Position numbers and translations under genes: made by a program | NCBI GenBank assembly: GCA_028554645.1 | Contig: JAQOOI010000013.1 | Span: forward strand, 558,001-622,000 | Origin: Omphalotus guepiniiformis | Lineage: Eukaryota > Basidiomycota > Agaricomycetes > Agaricales > Omphalotaceae | Reading direction: 5' to 3' | Length of the DNA stretch: 64,000 bases | Shown here: positions 21,039-32,041 of the stretch, one piece after another | How the letters are laid out: every line of letters starts with the position of its first letter | Numbering within the stretch: the first letter of the stretch is position 1 | The notes under the pieces: model-generated | What the model was told of the DNA's origin: nothing | The model's input: the letters and a program-made list of their open reading frames with translations, nothing else | Databases searched by the model: none

Positions 21039-22244
21039 ACCTGAAATGCCTCAAATTAAACAGTTTCTACTGTGAATATGATGGGAATAAAGGGCTAGAC
21101 TATGTCCCATAGTGCTAGCTAAAACATAGAACAAGAATAGTTAAAGGCTCAAAGTGAAAGGACTACAATGTACAAGTATGCATCAAGACCTTATGGCTGA
21201 TATGCCTCTAGACCTTCGATGAAGTAACTACCTGCTGCAAGACTGTACAGTATGGTCAGATCCACCCTGCCTGGCAAAGAGCCCTTTGTCTGGAAGTCGC
21301 TATTCAAGTATCTGTGTAATCCACAGGACTTAGAAAGAAAGAAACTACACACACACGGGCATAATAGCCTCATGAGCCTGAATAACGTCAAAAGGACAAA
21401 GCTAGAGGTATCGCCGAGCCATCAAAAATGGTTTGTTTGAACTTAGCCGACCTCCTAAAACCTGCAGATTGATGATATACTGGAGATAACACTTTATGAT
21501 TGGAAATATATGATCAACAATTCCGTTTTAAGATACCAGATGGTCAAAGCTATGAAAATGATTGGTCTTGATGACTGTATAACAACTTGTTAGTAAAGTA
21601 ATAACAGAATTGGCCTTTGAGCACTGGATATTTGCATATCTACGAGGTGCTATGGGGTCTAGATGTAGGAATAGGAGAATATACGGAAGCCCAACGGGAT
21701 AAATGACTGGAAAATGCCCTTGGCACCCCTATAAGTACACTGTGAAACAGTTACAAAGGTGAATAATAACAAAATGCATAGGAGTAGTCCGTTTAGAATG
21801 GCTCGAGCGCATGATAAGAAGGGTCTAGATGTACCAAAAACCTCACTAAAATATAATACTTACACATATATACCCAAGAACTGCACATAATTACCTTCTA
21901 GACGTGCCTACTTACCCAACTCAGTTATATTGTTTCTGTTTATATTCATTTTATACTTGATGTTATCCTCTGTTCCTTTTACTTACTCCACTCAGTTTTC
22001 TATCTATTTATGAAATACTTACAAGCAGTAGAGTATATATACTGTCATGTATAGGGTCGAGCACTCTAGGTTATGACTGCCTGCCAAATTGGAGAACTTT
22101 ACGTATCTTCTAGAGTGTTAAATCGCAGAAGGCCTCTTGATTGTGAATGTCAGGCCCCGGTTCTTCGAACTGGTAGAGGCAGACTATTAGGAATTGCAGT
22201 GCTTTAATAGAGTACTAAATATCTGAAGATCTGTTGTGTTTGAA
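21039..22244. other. No gene recognised
   Basis: AT-rich, with short frames only and no match to other parts of the window. Confidence 0.4.
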
Positions 22245-22245
22245 C

Positions 22246-22276
<31 letters not shown>

Positions 22277-22312
22277 GTCTGTCTGTCTGTGTCTGTCTGT
22301 CTGTTTCTGTCT
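22245..22312. repeat. (GTCT)n microsatellite
   Basis: An imperfect run of the tetranucleotide gtct, interrupted by gtgtct and gtttct variants. Confidence 0.9.
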
Positions 22313-22531
22313 GCTTGCTGTTTTCTGGTACTCGTCGATGGGTCTAGACGGTGATCTTTCAGTTCAGTTAGTCTTTCCTACAGTCTAGCTCAACTTTAGT
22401 CAGTTTTCTGTATGCGGAATCTTTGCCAATGCCAGACTACACTCGCTTTTACAAGGCAACCTTTGAGTTTAGACAAGTTTCTACATCTTAGAGTGCTCAT
22501 TTCACTGCTATTAGCAGAAGAGCGACAACGT

Positions 22532-23261
22532 CTATGCATCATCCCAGACAAACACTCCCATGCATTTCAAGTGGACGTTGACCACTCTGTTTTGCTCGCC
22601 TCTCATGCGTGGCGCAAAGGCGTCAGCGTAGTCGAAAACAGCTTGCCGTGTTAGCCAGGTGCACTGCAATTCCACGAAATTGTGCTTTAAATCTTGAAGA
22701 GAGGATGACATTGTTGTGATATGAGTGAGACAAACTTCCATGGTCTGGTGCAGTTCTCCTACAAGGGCTCGATCATGGGCATTGGTTGAAACAAGGAAGA
22801 ACTTTTCTACGCGAGTTTCCGCAAATTCCACTGCAATCCTGATCCCTCTCAATCCTCCTTGAAATGATCCCCTCGCCTCGATCCTGTTCCTTCTCGCTTT
22901 GTTCAATATCATTTTCTGTCAAATTAGACCACATTACCATGAACAGATAAAACTGCCAACAGTCATCTTGAGGCTGCACTGGAACACACGCAAGGTAAGT
23001 GTAGAGTGGATTAAATGGTTGCAGCCAGCAGCAAGGGTCATTGGGTCCATAGCAGGCATCGTCACAGCAATATAGGTTGTGCGTTGAACCGTAGGGAGGC
23101 TCTGGAATCTTGCCCATGTTTGGTGAGGTGATGAAATTGCACATCTCAATTAGAAGGGCACCAACCACGCCGTTGGAGTATGTGAGAGTATAGTCTTTGG
23201 GCGGTAGATTGCTGGTAAGGTCGGATGATGTGATATTTCGCTGTTTTGACAGTGTCGACAT
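22532..23261 (-). CDS. Unrecognised minus-strand gene fragment
   Basis: From an ATG at 23261 the minus strand encodes a Cys-containing N-terminal part (CCDDACYGPNDPCC near residue 65-80). The sense then shifts to another frame (22912-22532), which includes FAETRVEKFFLVSTNAHDRA and ends with VHLKCMGVFVWDDA. The frame switch around 22920 coincides with GT-AG pairs: a 22-base pair (gtaatg...gacag) restores frame, and a ~75-base alternative starts further upstream. It is probably a two-exon portion of a host or element gene. No domain is recognised. Confidence 0.35.
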
Positions 23262-24126
23262 GCTTACAGTTTAAACTCGGGATGTGCAGTGAAGTGTATC
23301 ACATTATATTTCATCAAAAAATACAAGTACCTTGGTTGAAGTGTATTTGACTGCAATAATTAAGGACCAACAAGCCTTGTGAGAAGACCTTTGAGATGCT
23401 GTGTGTGGTAATAGATGGACAGTTACAACTGTGTACTAGTTGGGTCCCTAGGCCCAGAAGCTAGGTTCAAGCGTGACTGGATTGATTGTGCAATGGTGTT
23501 CTGCCAAATGGTTAGTCATAAAAAATTGAAGCAAAGAGTGTTAACAGTACATTCTAAGTGGCTGTGGTTAAGTTTGTACCTGTAGTGCAGTCAAGTCAGA
23601 CACTATCACTGTCAAATATCAAAGCAATCACTCCCTCTACTATTAGACCCAACAGCTGAAGATAACCCGCCAATGTACAGTTCAGTCCGAATTCCATTGA
23701 ACTTACAAGCCGTTTTCTCGCTTACTCTCCTTCTGGTAGGCATCAACTTTCAACTATCTGGTGTAATTGTTTGCTGATACTCAAGTGTTCCCAGAAACTT
23801 TGAAATCGGAAGTAAGCCCTGCTGAACGGCAAGATAGTCGAGGCCTGAACTCTAAGATCACAGCTCGCATGTAATGCCTGCCTTGTATTGTTTGGGCCGC
23901 ATTTCCAGCGTCAATGTATGTTTTATCATGATAGTTTTGTAGCCAGTAAGTAAACAGAGTTTGAGCAGGACAAATACAGAGATTTACCTCAACCAGCCTG
24001 GCTTTGCCCGGTATCTTTTCCTTTTCTTTCCTCCTTCTTTGCTTTGCTCAATAAAACTGAAACTTTCCCCTTCGTTTTCTCAAATTTTAATTGCTTTGTA
24101 AGTCATATTAAGTGAACACTTTTTAG
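23262..24126. other. No gene recognised
   Basis: Only short frames. The last ~130 bases are pyrimidine-rich and could be the promoter side of the plus-strand frame that follows. Confidence 0.35.
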
Positions 24127-24588
24127 TTGCAACAAATGACCCCTAATTTACAGTTTGATATGAGTGGCTCAGCAACCACTGACCTCTTCACTACATTTTT
24201 GCAGTTTCTGGCAAATACCTCTGCAGGAGCGCCAGGATCAAGCACCAATCCACCACCACCTGCCACCTCTCACCCAACGGTGCCAGATGTACCCAGTCCC
24301 AATCCTTTTTCTGTCTCCAGCTACCCTACCTCTACGCCTAATAACACCACCTCTCCTGCTTCATCAACAGCTGCTATGCCTGCTGCTGCTCCGGCTATTC
24401 AGCCCTACACATCGGTAGCATGTTCAGCAGCAAACATGATCCCCCAAGGACACCCAACTGCAGCTATGGTAGCAGAATCTCAAGACTTGTGGTGCACAAT
24501 CCCAGAAACAGCGCAAGATTCAACACACCAGCAATTCAACAGCATGCAAGCCGTTGGGTTTCATCCCTTATCCTCATCCTGCAACTGA
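24127..24588 (+). CDS. Pro/Ser/Thr/Ala-rich low-complexity protein, possible fragment
   Basis: A 153-residue frame rich in Pro, Ser, Thr and Ala (for example SSTNPPPPATSHPTVPDVPS). No domain or signal peptide is recognised. A Copia solo LTR inserts 107 bases downstream, with a CGCTC duplication. Possible exon-like sequence resumes beyond it (about 25500-26060), so this could be the first exon of a gene disrupted by the insertion. Coding status is uncertain. Confidence 0.35.
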   Translation: MQQMTPNLQFDMSGSATTDLFTTFLQFLANTSAGAPGSSTNPPPPATSHPTVPDVPSPNPFSVSSYPTSTPNNTTSPASSTAAMPAAAPAIQPYTSVACSAANMIPQGHPTAAMVAESQDLWCTIPETAQDSTHQQFNSMQAVGFHPLSSSCN

Positions 24589-24956
24589 GATCGTATGGCC
24601 TCATCTGCTTGCACACAGCCTCAAACCTGAACTTTGATTAGAAGGCATTCAAGAGGAGTGGCACAAGCACCTCCAGCATTGCCTGTAGTTCGCTCTGTTA
24701 GAATCTAAGACAATGCACTACCAGTGATACACTGATCAGACACAATGAATAGAGTTCAATTACAGTTCACTGAGATCACTAAAGCGTTGTAATAGTAGCT
24801 TAATGCACAAGAATTGCTTTCCAAGTGTCTTAGATTTCTCCAGACATGTAAGGGTTTACATATTGTTTGGTCCTGTTGTGTCAGGCCGCGCATGAGGCGT
24901 GAAAATGAGGGTCCACATTTTCGCGCGCGCTCTAAACACTCCAGAATGACCCTACA

Positions 24957-25220
24957 TGTTGGGAATCAAGAGCTCCATGTAAACAAGGCCAAATTAATGG
25001 CAGCAACTTGCTTACGGTCAAGTGACCACATAACAAAGTAGGGGAAATGTATTGGCATGAGCTGGGATTGAACCAGCGACTCCCAGCACACATAACTGGT
25101 GCTCTAACCAACTGAGCTATCATGCCGTTGGTAGAGTATGGAGGTTAGTCCATCTCGCTATGAGTGGTGTTAACACTCAATGGTGGGGTTAGCACCAGGT
25201 CTTCTATTGCTCATCCAACA
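24957..25220 (-). mobile_element. Solo LTR of the tRNA-bearing TRIM (TSD CTACA)
   Basis: 264 bp, TGTTGG...CCAACA, with CTACA on each side. It is the same repeat as at 28273, 42329, 43536, 52468 and 52788. The element sense, judged from the primer site in the complete copy, is the minus strand. Confidence 0.9.
25054..25126 (-). tRNA. tRNA-like cloverleaf inside the TRIM LTR
   Basis: 73 bases fold as a tRNA: a 7/7 acceptor stem, 4/4 D stem, 5-bp anticodon stem with one G-T pair and 5/5 T stem. Box A (TAGCTCAGTTGG) and box B (GGTTCAATCC) are near-perfect. A TTTT run lies a few bases after the 3' end. The 7-base anticodon loop reads TATGTGT: position 33 is A instead of the near-universal U, and the standard anticodon position would read TGT. 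Decoding is doubtful. Confidence 0.75.
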
Positions 25221-25354
25221 CTACATACATGGTATAACTATCTACAGTAGGTATTAAAGTCATTAGTATAGTATTATATGTACTTGAAGGACTTTCTAAT
25301 GATATGTACAGTATTTGTATAGTATGTACAAGTGTTCTAGCACTTCATTCAACA

Positions 25355-26067
25355 CGCTCATGCCCTCCAACTCTATCAGATGCATTCTACCAGGAGAACA
25401 ATGAAACAAAGTGTCGGCTCTAGGTTCACATCCTTCCGCTAGCTCTAAACAGCGTGAGTGGGAGGTTCTTAAGAATAGGCTCAATTCACTAACAGCTTAC
25501 ACTCAATAGTCAAGAATACTGTTCCATCATATCCTCAGGACTGAAGTGGAAGACTTTCTTTCCGTCTGTGGCCTGAGCCATGACTTCAACCAGTCCTCTG
25601 CATCTACTCTTCAAAGTGTCATGGAGACCGCTCTGAAATAGACACTGCCATCATCTCTGCTCAACTATGGACCCACCCTTGGACAGGCTTCACCACATGT
25701 TCAGAGATCGACAGCCTCACAGCTTTTGCTCAATTTGTATTCCGCAAAGTTCATCCCATTCAAAGTGCCGCCCCTCGTTTGTCTTCTAGTAAAGAGGCAG
25801 CTGAAGCATTGCTAAGGCAAATACAGGTGTGCTCATGGTCTAACAACTATTCTTTGCTTCTCAGCCCCAGCCATTGGTTTGAAATGTGAGTCCTCACTTT
25901 AAGCCCCTTCTCTTTGGCTCAAGGTGTTGGAATAGAACTTTGGAAGATGAAGAGGGGCTCTCATTGTTTGGCCCTGGTATAGAGATTGAAATCTTGACGC
26001 TTGCTTGGAGTCTCTTAAGGGAGCACCACAGCAAGTATTTTTCCCAGGCTGTTATAGGGGAGGCACC
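25355..26067 (+). other. Coding-like but unrecognised stretch
   Basis: Contains phrases that translate smoothly and possible GT-AG introns (for example gtgtgctcat...ttctcag near 25827-25864), but several stops. It may be the continuation of the frame at 24127, split by the solo LTR. No family is recognised. Confidence 0.25.
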
Positions 26068-26454
26068 TGTAAGAATCTAAGACAATGCACTACCAGTGAT
26101 ACACTGATCAGACACACTGAATAGAGTTCAATTACAGTTCACTGAGATCACTAAAGTGTTGTAATAGTAGCTTAATGCACAAGAATTGCTTTTCAAGTGT
26201 CTTAGATTTCTCCAGACATGTAAGGATTTACATATTGTTTCATGTTGTGTCAGGCCACGCATGAGGTGTGAAAATGAGGGTCCACATTTTTGTGCGCACT
26301 CTAAACACTCCAGAATGACCCTACATACATGGTATAACTATCTACAATAGGTATTAAAGTCATTACTATGGTATTATATGTACTTGAAGGACTTTCTAAG
26401 AATATGTACAGTATTTGTATAGTATCTACAAGTGTTCTAGCACTTCATTCAACA
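26068..26454 (-). repeat. Copia 1 left LTR (3' LTR in element sense)
   Basis: Starts TGTAAGAATC and ends TTCAACA. It is followed by cagcccc, the reverse complement of the polypurine tract. It carries CpG-lost forms (tgtgcgcactct where young copies have cgcgcgcgctct). Confidence 0.9.
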
Positions 26455-26579
26455 CAGCCCCCTGATAGAACACTTGTGTAATGGAGGTGCTCTATTGATG
26501 AAGTGTGTCATCACATATCCCTCAACCTCTTCACTTTCCTCAACTTCTTCACAGCCCCCTGATGATGCACTTCTTCAAC

Positions 26580-28272
26580 CTAGGGGTTCTGTATTATGTG
26601 CAATCCCATCATCTTCCTCAACTTCTCCACCTTGGGCTTACTGAGAGGCTTGGTGAGCAAATCAGCTGCATTCTCATCAGTAGGCAGATATTCAGGAGCC
26701 ATGACCTTGTATTCAACTTGGTCTCTCAGCCAGTAGTAGTGCCAGTCAAGATGCTTCATCCTCCCATGATGCTCAGGATTCTTAGCAACCTTGATTGTGG
26801 ATTGATTGTCCATTAGCAACCTGGCTGGCTGAGGTGTCTGGTATCCCAAATCTTGTAACAGGCTGTTCATGGCACAAATCTCCTTGCCAGCAGCAACACC
26901 TGCCACATATTCTGCCTGTAGAGGAGAGTGTTACAAAGGGCTGTAGCTTACTGCTCCAGCTAACCACACCTGATCCAAGTTTGACCATATACCCACTAGT
27001 GGACTTTGAGTTGTCCCTGTTACCACCAAAGTCTGCATCACAGTATGTAACAAATAGATCTGGCTGGCAGGGATCAGGACCATGTTCAAGCTTCATGTCC
27101 ATTGTTCCCACTTCAGATATCTGAATGCATGCTTTACTGCAACCCAGTGTGCCATGCCAGGATTTGAATTGAACCGTGCCAATACACTAGCTGTGTATGC
27201 AATGTCAGGACAACTGGTGGTAGCAAGATACAACAAGGAGCCAACAGCACTAATATATGGAATTTTGGCCATCTCTTCCTTTCCTTCAGCAGTCTTTGGA
27301 CACTGTGCAGTTGACAGAGCAGCTCCTGGATCCATGGGTGTATCAACAGGTCTACAGTCAGACATTCCAAACTCATTCAGTTTGTTGACAATATATTGTT
27401 TCTGACCCATATACAATTTTCTCTCCTTTCTATTTCTTGTGATTTCTATTCCCAGCAAATATGGTGTAGGACCCAGGTCACGGAGTTTGAAGTGCTTTGC
27501 TAGCTCTGCCACAAAGTGGTCCAAAGATGCCTCTGACTTGGAAGCAAGAGTGATGTCATCCACAAAGACAGGTACAAAAACCTTAATGTCATCTTTCTGA
27601 TAGACATATAGGTTTGGATCAGATTGGGTGCGACTAAAGCCCATTGATTGTAACACTCCTGCAAGCTTCTCACCCCAAAGTCTGGGTGACTGCTTTAACC
27701 CATACAGGGACTTGTTCAGCCTGCAGACAAATCTAGGATCACGCTCCTTGAATCCTTCTGGCTGTGTCATGAAGATCTCTGTATCAATGTCACTATTGAT
27801 GAATGCATGAGAGATATTCACAGAGCGCAAATGCAAGTCCTCAATGGCAGCCAGAGCAAGAATAGTGCGGATTGTAGTCTGTCTCATAGTAGATGAGAAT
27901 GTCTCTAGATAGTCAAAGCCAGGTCTTTGGCTGAATCCTTTGGCAACAAGTCTAGCCTTGAACCTTTCAATGGATCCATCAGCCTTGTGCTTTATCTTGA
28001 ATACCCATTTGGATCCAATTGCTCTCTTATCTGGTGGAAGTTCCACAACATCCCAAGTGCCATTGGTGAGGTGTGCATTCATCTCCTCCATCATGGCCTC
28101 CTGCCATTGTCTGGCATTAGGTCCATCCATAGCCTGCTTGAATGTCAAAGGCTCTGGACCATTGTCAGTCATGATGTGGGCTTCCTCCATATTATCATCA
28201 TCATCTGGCACATCTGCATCCTTGTTTCGCTTGGGAGCAGGGAGGTTCAATTTCCACCATTCACCAGGAGCC
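26580..28272 (-). pseudogene. Copia 1 RT-RNase H portion, broken
   Basis: Homologous to the C-terminal half of the intact ORF at 46157-50302. RT motifs are present (KSLYGLKQSPRLWGEKL, VFVDDIT). However, the motif A region reads SVNISHAF where the intact copy has SVDISHAF, a probable catalytic Asp to Asn change. A two-base insertion near 27107 and a two-base deletion near 26920 shift the RNase H frame. One Arg to Trp change (LDWHYYW) also fits C-to-T decay. Confidence 0.9.
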
Positions 28273-28537
28273 TGTTGGATGAGCAATAGAAGACCTGGTG
28301 CTAACCCCACCATTGAGTGTTAACACCACTCATAGCGAGATGGACTAACCTCCATACTCTACCAACGGCATGATAGCTCAGTTGGTTAGAGCACCAGTTA
28401 TGTGTGCTGGGAGTCGCTGGTTCAATCCCAGCTCATGCCAACATATTTTCCCCTACTTTGTTATGTGGTCACTTGACCGTAAGCAAGTTGCTGCCATTAA
28501 TTTGGCCTTGTTTACATGGAGCTCTTGATTCCCAACA
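28273..28537 (+). mobile_element. Solo LTR of the tRNA-bearing TRIM in Copia 1 (TSD GAGCC)
   Basis: 265 bp, TGTTGG...CCAACA, inserted in Copia 1 between integrase and RT. GAGCC is on both sides (28268-28272 and 28538-28542). The uninterrupted site is visible in the intact Copia copy (caccaggagcctgtctcttc). Confidence 0.93.
28367..28439 (+). tRNA. tRNA-like cloverleaf inside the TRIM LTR
   Basis: The same 73-base fold as at 25054-25126, with a perfect acceptor stem (GGCATGA/TCATGCC), intact boxes A and B, and TTTT shortly after the 3' end. The variable loop reads GAGTC here, against GTGTC in the complete TRIM. Confidence 0.75.
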
Positions 28538-28542
28538 GAGCC

Positions 28543-30034
28543 TGTCTCTTCCGCTCAGACCTACGGAAAGCAATTGGTCTATTATCTACAGGGATATCCT
28601 CAGGTGGTTCAATCTGTTCCTCCTCTGCAGAACTATCATTGTCATCAGCAGGTTCATTATTCTGCTCAGGGCCAGTATTGTCTTGTTCTGTAGAGGACTC
28701 ATGGTCAGGTTCAGGTAATGCAGGGTCATCTGACTCAGAGTCAGAGTCAGAGTGAGGATTATCTTCAAGAGGAACATAGGAAGTATTGGGTGGTGTACTA
28801 GTTGAAGGTTTGGAAGGTGAAGGTTTGGAAGGTGGTTGTGAAGATCCAACTTTATAAGTGTACCTCTCATCAAAGTCAGCTCTCTCACTGATCACAACCT
28901 TCTTAGTGACAGGATTCCAGAACCTCCATCCCTTCACACCATCTGGATACCCAATGAAGATACACCTTTCCATATGGGATCCCAAGTGTTTCCTCTTATC
29001 CTTCTGAACATGCACATATGCAACACAACCCCAGACCCTCAGATGATCCACCTTTGGTTTCCTCTTGTACCATCCCTCATAGGGAGTGCAGCTTGGTACA
29101 GCAGATGTAGGGCAACAATTCCACACATGAACAAGTGCAGCCAGGCACTCTACCCAAAATGACTTTGGTAAACCAGACTCTTCTAGCATTGCAACAATCC
29201 TTTCCTCCATCACTCTATTTGCTCTTTCAGCAACACCATTCTGTTGAGGCCTATTTCTGACAGTGTATTGACGCTCTATTCCACAGCTGTCCAGAAATGC
29301 AATGAACTCCTTTGATATGTACTCTCCACCTTTATCACATCTAAAGATTTTGATTTTCTCTCCAGTGGTGTTCTCAGCCCAAGCTTTGTACTTCTTGAAT
29401 GCATCAAATGCATCACTCTTCTTCTTCAGAGGAAGTGCTGCACGGAAGCGCCACTTGTCATCAATGAATGTGATCCAGTATCTGTATCCACTAGGAGAAT
29501 GTACACCAACATCATGGAGATCAGAATGAATGAGGCCCAACACAGTATCAGCTCTGGTGTGTGAGGAATGGAATGGATGTGCATGCATCTTGCCAGCCAG
29601 ACAAGGTTCACAAACAGGATCTGGCTTTGCATTAGAGTCTAGTTTCAAGCCCTCTGCCAAATTATCCCTCAACATGCGCAATATATCATCGTGCCCATGA
29701 TGACAGAAGCGCCTGTGCCACAGCTTCAGATCCAGAGGGAGAGTTGTTGTCAAACAGAGGCTTTCAGACTTATCTATAGTATGTCCATTCAAGTATCCCA
29801 CATTATTTGCAGTAACACGCGCAGTAAAAAGAATAGGACCATTTCTATCAAATTCCATTCTATCAGACCAAATATGTACATGAAAGCCTTTATGTTTTGT
29901 TAAGTACAGAACAGAAAGCAGATTATTTTTAAGTGAAGGTACATGCAGTACTCTACTAAATTCAACATCCCTAGATACTTTTCCATCAATGATTGGTCTA
30001 AACACAACATTTCCTACACCTTCAGAATATATAA
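28543..30034 (-). pseudogene. Copia 1 protease C-terminal part and integrase
   Basis: An open frame on the minus strand covers the pre-integrase zinc region (LWHRRFCHHGH ... CEPCLAGK) and the integrase core with Asp (LIHSDLHD), Asp (FRCDKGGEY) and Glu (NGVAERANR). It is cut from gag-protease by the solo LTR at 30035-30426 and from RT by the TRIM at 28273-28537. The motifs themselves look intact. Confidence 0.88.
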
Positions 30035-30426
30035 TGTTGAATGAAGTGCTAGAACACTTGTAGATACTATACAAATACTGTACATATCACTAGAAAGTCC
30101 TTCAAGTACATATAATACTATACTAATGACTTTAATACCTATTGTAGATAGTTATACCATGTATGTAGGGTCATTCTGGAGTGTTTAGAGCGCGCGCGCG
30201 AAAATGTGGACACTCATTTTCACGCCTCATGCGTGGCCTGACACAACAGGACCAAACAATATGTAAATCCTTACATGTCTGGAGAAATCTAAGACACTTG
30301 GAAAGCAATTCTTGTGCATTAAGCTACTATTACAACGCTTTAGTGATCTCAGTGAACTGTAATTGAACTCTATTCATTGTGTCTGATCAGTGTATCACTG
30401 GTAGTGCATTGTCTTAGATTCTAACA
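30035..30426 (+). mobile_element. Copia solo LTR inside Copia 1 (TSD TATAA)
   Basis: 392 bp, TGTTGAATGAAG...TTCTAACA, flanked by TATAA at 30030-30034 and 30427-30431. It lies in the opposite orientation to its host element. The empty site is visible in the intact copy (gaatatataattctatc). It retains the GCGCGCGCG run typical of young copies. Confidence 0.93.
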
Positions 30427-31392
30427 TATAATTCTATCATCAGCCAATTTAATAGGTACTCTATAGGGGGTATAATTCCTAATCCAATGGCAATGTGGTG
30501 TCATATGAGAAGTGGCCCCCGTGTCTGTATTCCAATCAAGTATGTCAGAAGATGAAGTATCATTAGAAGAGAATGTACTTGCACTGCCAGCACTTTCAAC
30601 AACATCTTCCTCTTTCACTTCAGCCTTATTGGCCTGATATCTCCCATTCCCACTCTTTCCTTCATTCCTTGCTTTCAAGGTGGGACATTCAGCCTTCCAA
30701 TGCCCTTCCTTCTTGCAGTAATGACAGAACCCCTTCTTCCAATTAGGCTTGATATAGCCTTGTGCTTTGGCAGCAGCATTGGCCTTGTTAACCTGCTCTG
30801 CCTGTCTTTTCAGATTTTGTTCTTCAGCAATGAAGTACTGAAGAATCTTGTCCTTGTCCAATGTGTCCAATAGCAGCAAGTTTGCAGTGAGGTTAGATTC
30901 TGGGGGCAATGCACGGACCAAGGCCAAAGCCTGCAGCTCTGCATCAAGTTTCTCCAAGGTATATTCCTTGTCTCTGAGATTCCTAATGGTGAAGACTGCA
31001 TTTTCAATCCTTGTCCCCAGATCAACTAAACTCTCATCCTCCTCCTTTGTGATGCTGAACAGAGCATCATAGGCATTGAAGCGTGCACCTGGTGTCCTGG
31101 ACACATGCACTCTTTCTAGAGCTGACCACATGCCAACAGGATCACCACCAGCAAGATAGGACTTGACATGAACCTTCTGATCTTGTTCCAGAGAAAGGTA
31201 GATGTCACCAGCAGCTTTACTGGCTTTGATCTCGCAATTGGCCAGAGGTGAGCCTTCAGTAGGCTTTGACTCTGCACCAGAGACCAATCTCCAATAGCCC
31301 ATACGCATCAACCAAGCCATCATATCTCCACTCCATTCAGGATAGTTGGAGTTATTGAGAGGTTTAAATTTTGGTGTGTCTGAAGAAGACAT
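30427..31392 (-). CDS. Copia 1 Gag and protease N-terminal part
   Basis: From the ATG at 31392 (MSSSDTPKFKPLNN) the frame gives Gag with a CCHC knuckle (CHYCKKEGHWKAEC). The protease active site lies in DWNTDTGATSHM. The frame runs into the solo LTR at 30426. It is nearly identical to the first part of the intact ORF at 46157-50302, so the product would be a truncated Gag-protease. Confidence 0.88.
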
Positions 31393-31639
31393 AATTGTGA
31401 AGGAAGAATGAATGTGTTTGTGTGAATGTGTTCCAATAACCCAAGTGATTGTGTCCAGTCAATTAATGAACTGGTAACAATGAATGACAGTAAATGCCAC
31501 AAATCCAATAGAGCCAACAATATTTTGTACAGTCAATAGATTGACTTGTAAGGGGTTTCAATAATTGACAATAAATGTCACAGAGCCAACAATAGCAATT
31601 GAGCAAGATCAATCAGTTCTGTTCAAGTTTTAAAGGCCA

Positions 31640-31651
31640 GGGCCCATAACC
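31640..31651 (-). other. Copia 1 primer-binding site
   Basis: On the minus strand GGTTATGGGCCC follows the LTR directly. It is complementary to the anticodon arm of eukaryotic initiator tRNA-Met, the half-tRNA priming site known for Drosophila copia. Confidence 0.75.
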
Positions 31652-32041
31652 TGTTAGAATCTAAGACAATGCACTACCAGTGATACACTGATCAGACACA
31701 ATGAATAGAGTTCAATTACAGTTCACTGAGATCACTAAAGCGTTGTAATAGTAGCTTAATGCACAAGAATTGCTTTCCAAGTGTCTTAGATTTCTCCAGA
31801 CATGTAAGGATTTACATATTGTTTGGTCCTGTTGTGTCAGGCCGCGCATAAGGCGTGAAAATGAGGGTCCACATTTTCGCGCGCGCTCTAAACACTCCAG
31901 AATGACCCTACATACATGGTATAACTATCTACAGTAGGTATTAAAGTCATTAGTATAGTATTATATGTACTTGAAGGACTTTCTAATGATATGTACAGTA
32001 TTTGTATAGTATCTACAAGTGTTCTAGCACTTCATTCAACA
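31652..32041 (-). repeat. Copia 1 right LTR (5' LTR in element sense)
   Basis: 390 bp, TGTTAGAATC...TTCAACA, close to the young consensus. Its right neighbour is not host DNA but Copia 2 internal sequence (ccatcatcatctggc), showing that Copia 1 sits inside Copia 2. Confidence 0.92.

Larger units (their letters stand above)
24696..25354 (-). mobile_element. Copia solo LTR (TSD CGCTC) with a nested TRIM LTR
   Basis: The outer LTR starts TGTTAGAATC at 24696 and ends CATTCAACA at 25354. It is flanked by CGCTC on both sides (24691-24695 and 25355-25359). It is interrupted at 24957-25220 by the tRNA-bearing repeat, itself flanked by CTACA. Removing the insert leaves a ~390-bp LTR like the others in the window. 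Confidence 0.9.
26068..32041 (-). mobile_element. Copia 1: broken Ty1/Copia element with two nested insertions
   Basis: A minus-strand element: right LTR (5' in element sense) 31652-32041, primer site, gag, protease, integrase, RT, RNase H, polypurine tract (complement of cagccccctgat), left LTR 26068-26454. It is interrupted by a solo Copia LTR (30035-30426) and a TRIM solo LTR (28273-28537), each with a 5-base duplication. The two terminal LTRs are noticeably different. The left one shares variants with the LTR at 34773-35162, so the element is probably a mosaic of Copia 1 and Copia 2. Confidence 0.88.

Noticed and set aside
25054..25126. Calling the TRIM cloverleaf a functional host tRNA-Thr
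   Set aside because: The standard anticodon position would read TGT, but U33 is missing and every copy lies inside a mobile LTR.
24957..25220. Interpreting the tRNA-bearing repeat as a tRNA-derived SINE
   Set aside because: It has TG...CA ends with inverted TGTTGG/CCAACA, fixed 5-base target duplications and a two-LTR complete copy with primer site and polypurine tract. No poly(A) tail or variable-length duplications are seen.
26505..28323. Plus-strand frames across Copia 1 and similar ones across Copia 2 and 4
   Set aside because: They are antisense shadows of the Copia polyprotein and recur in all copies.
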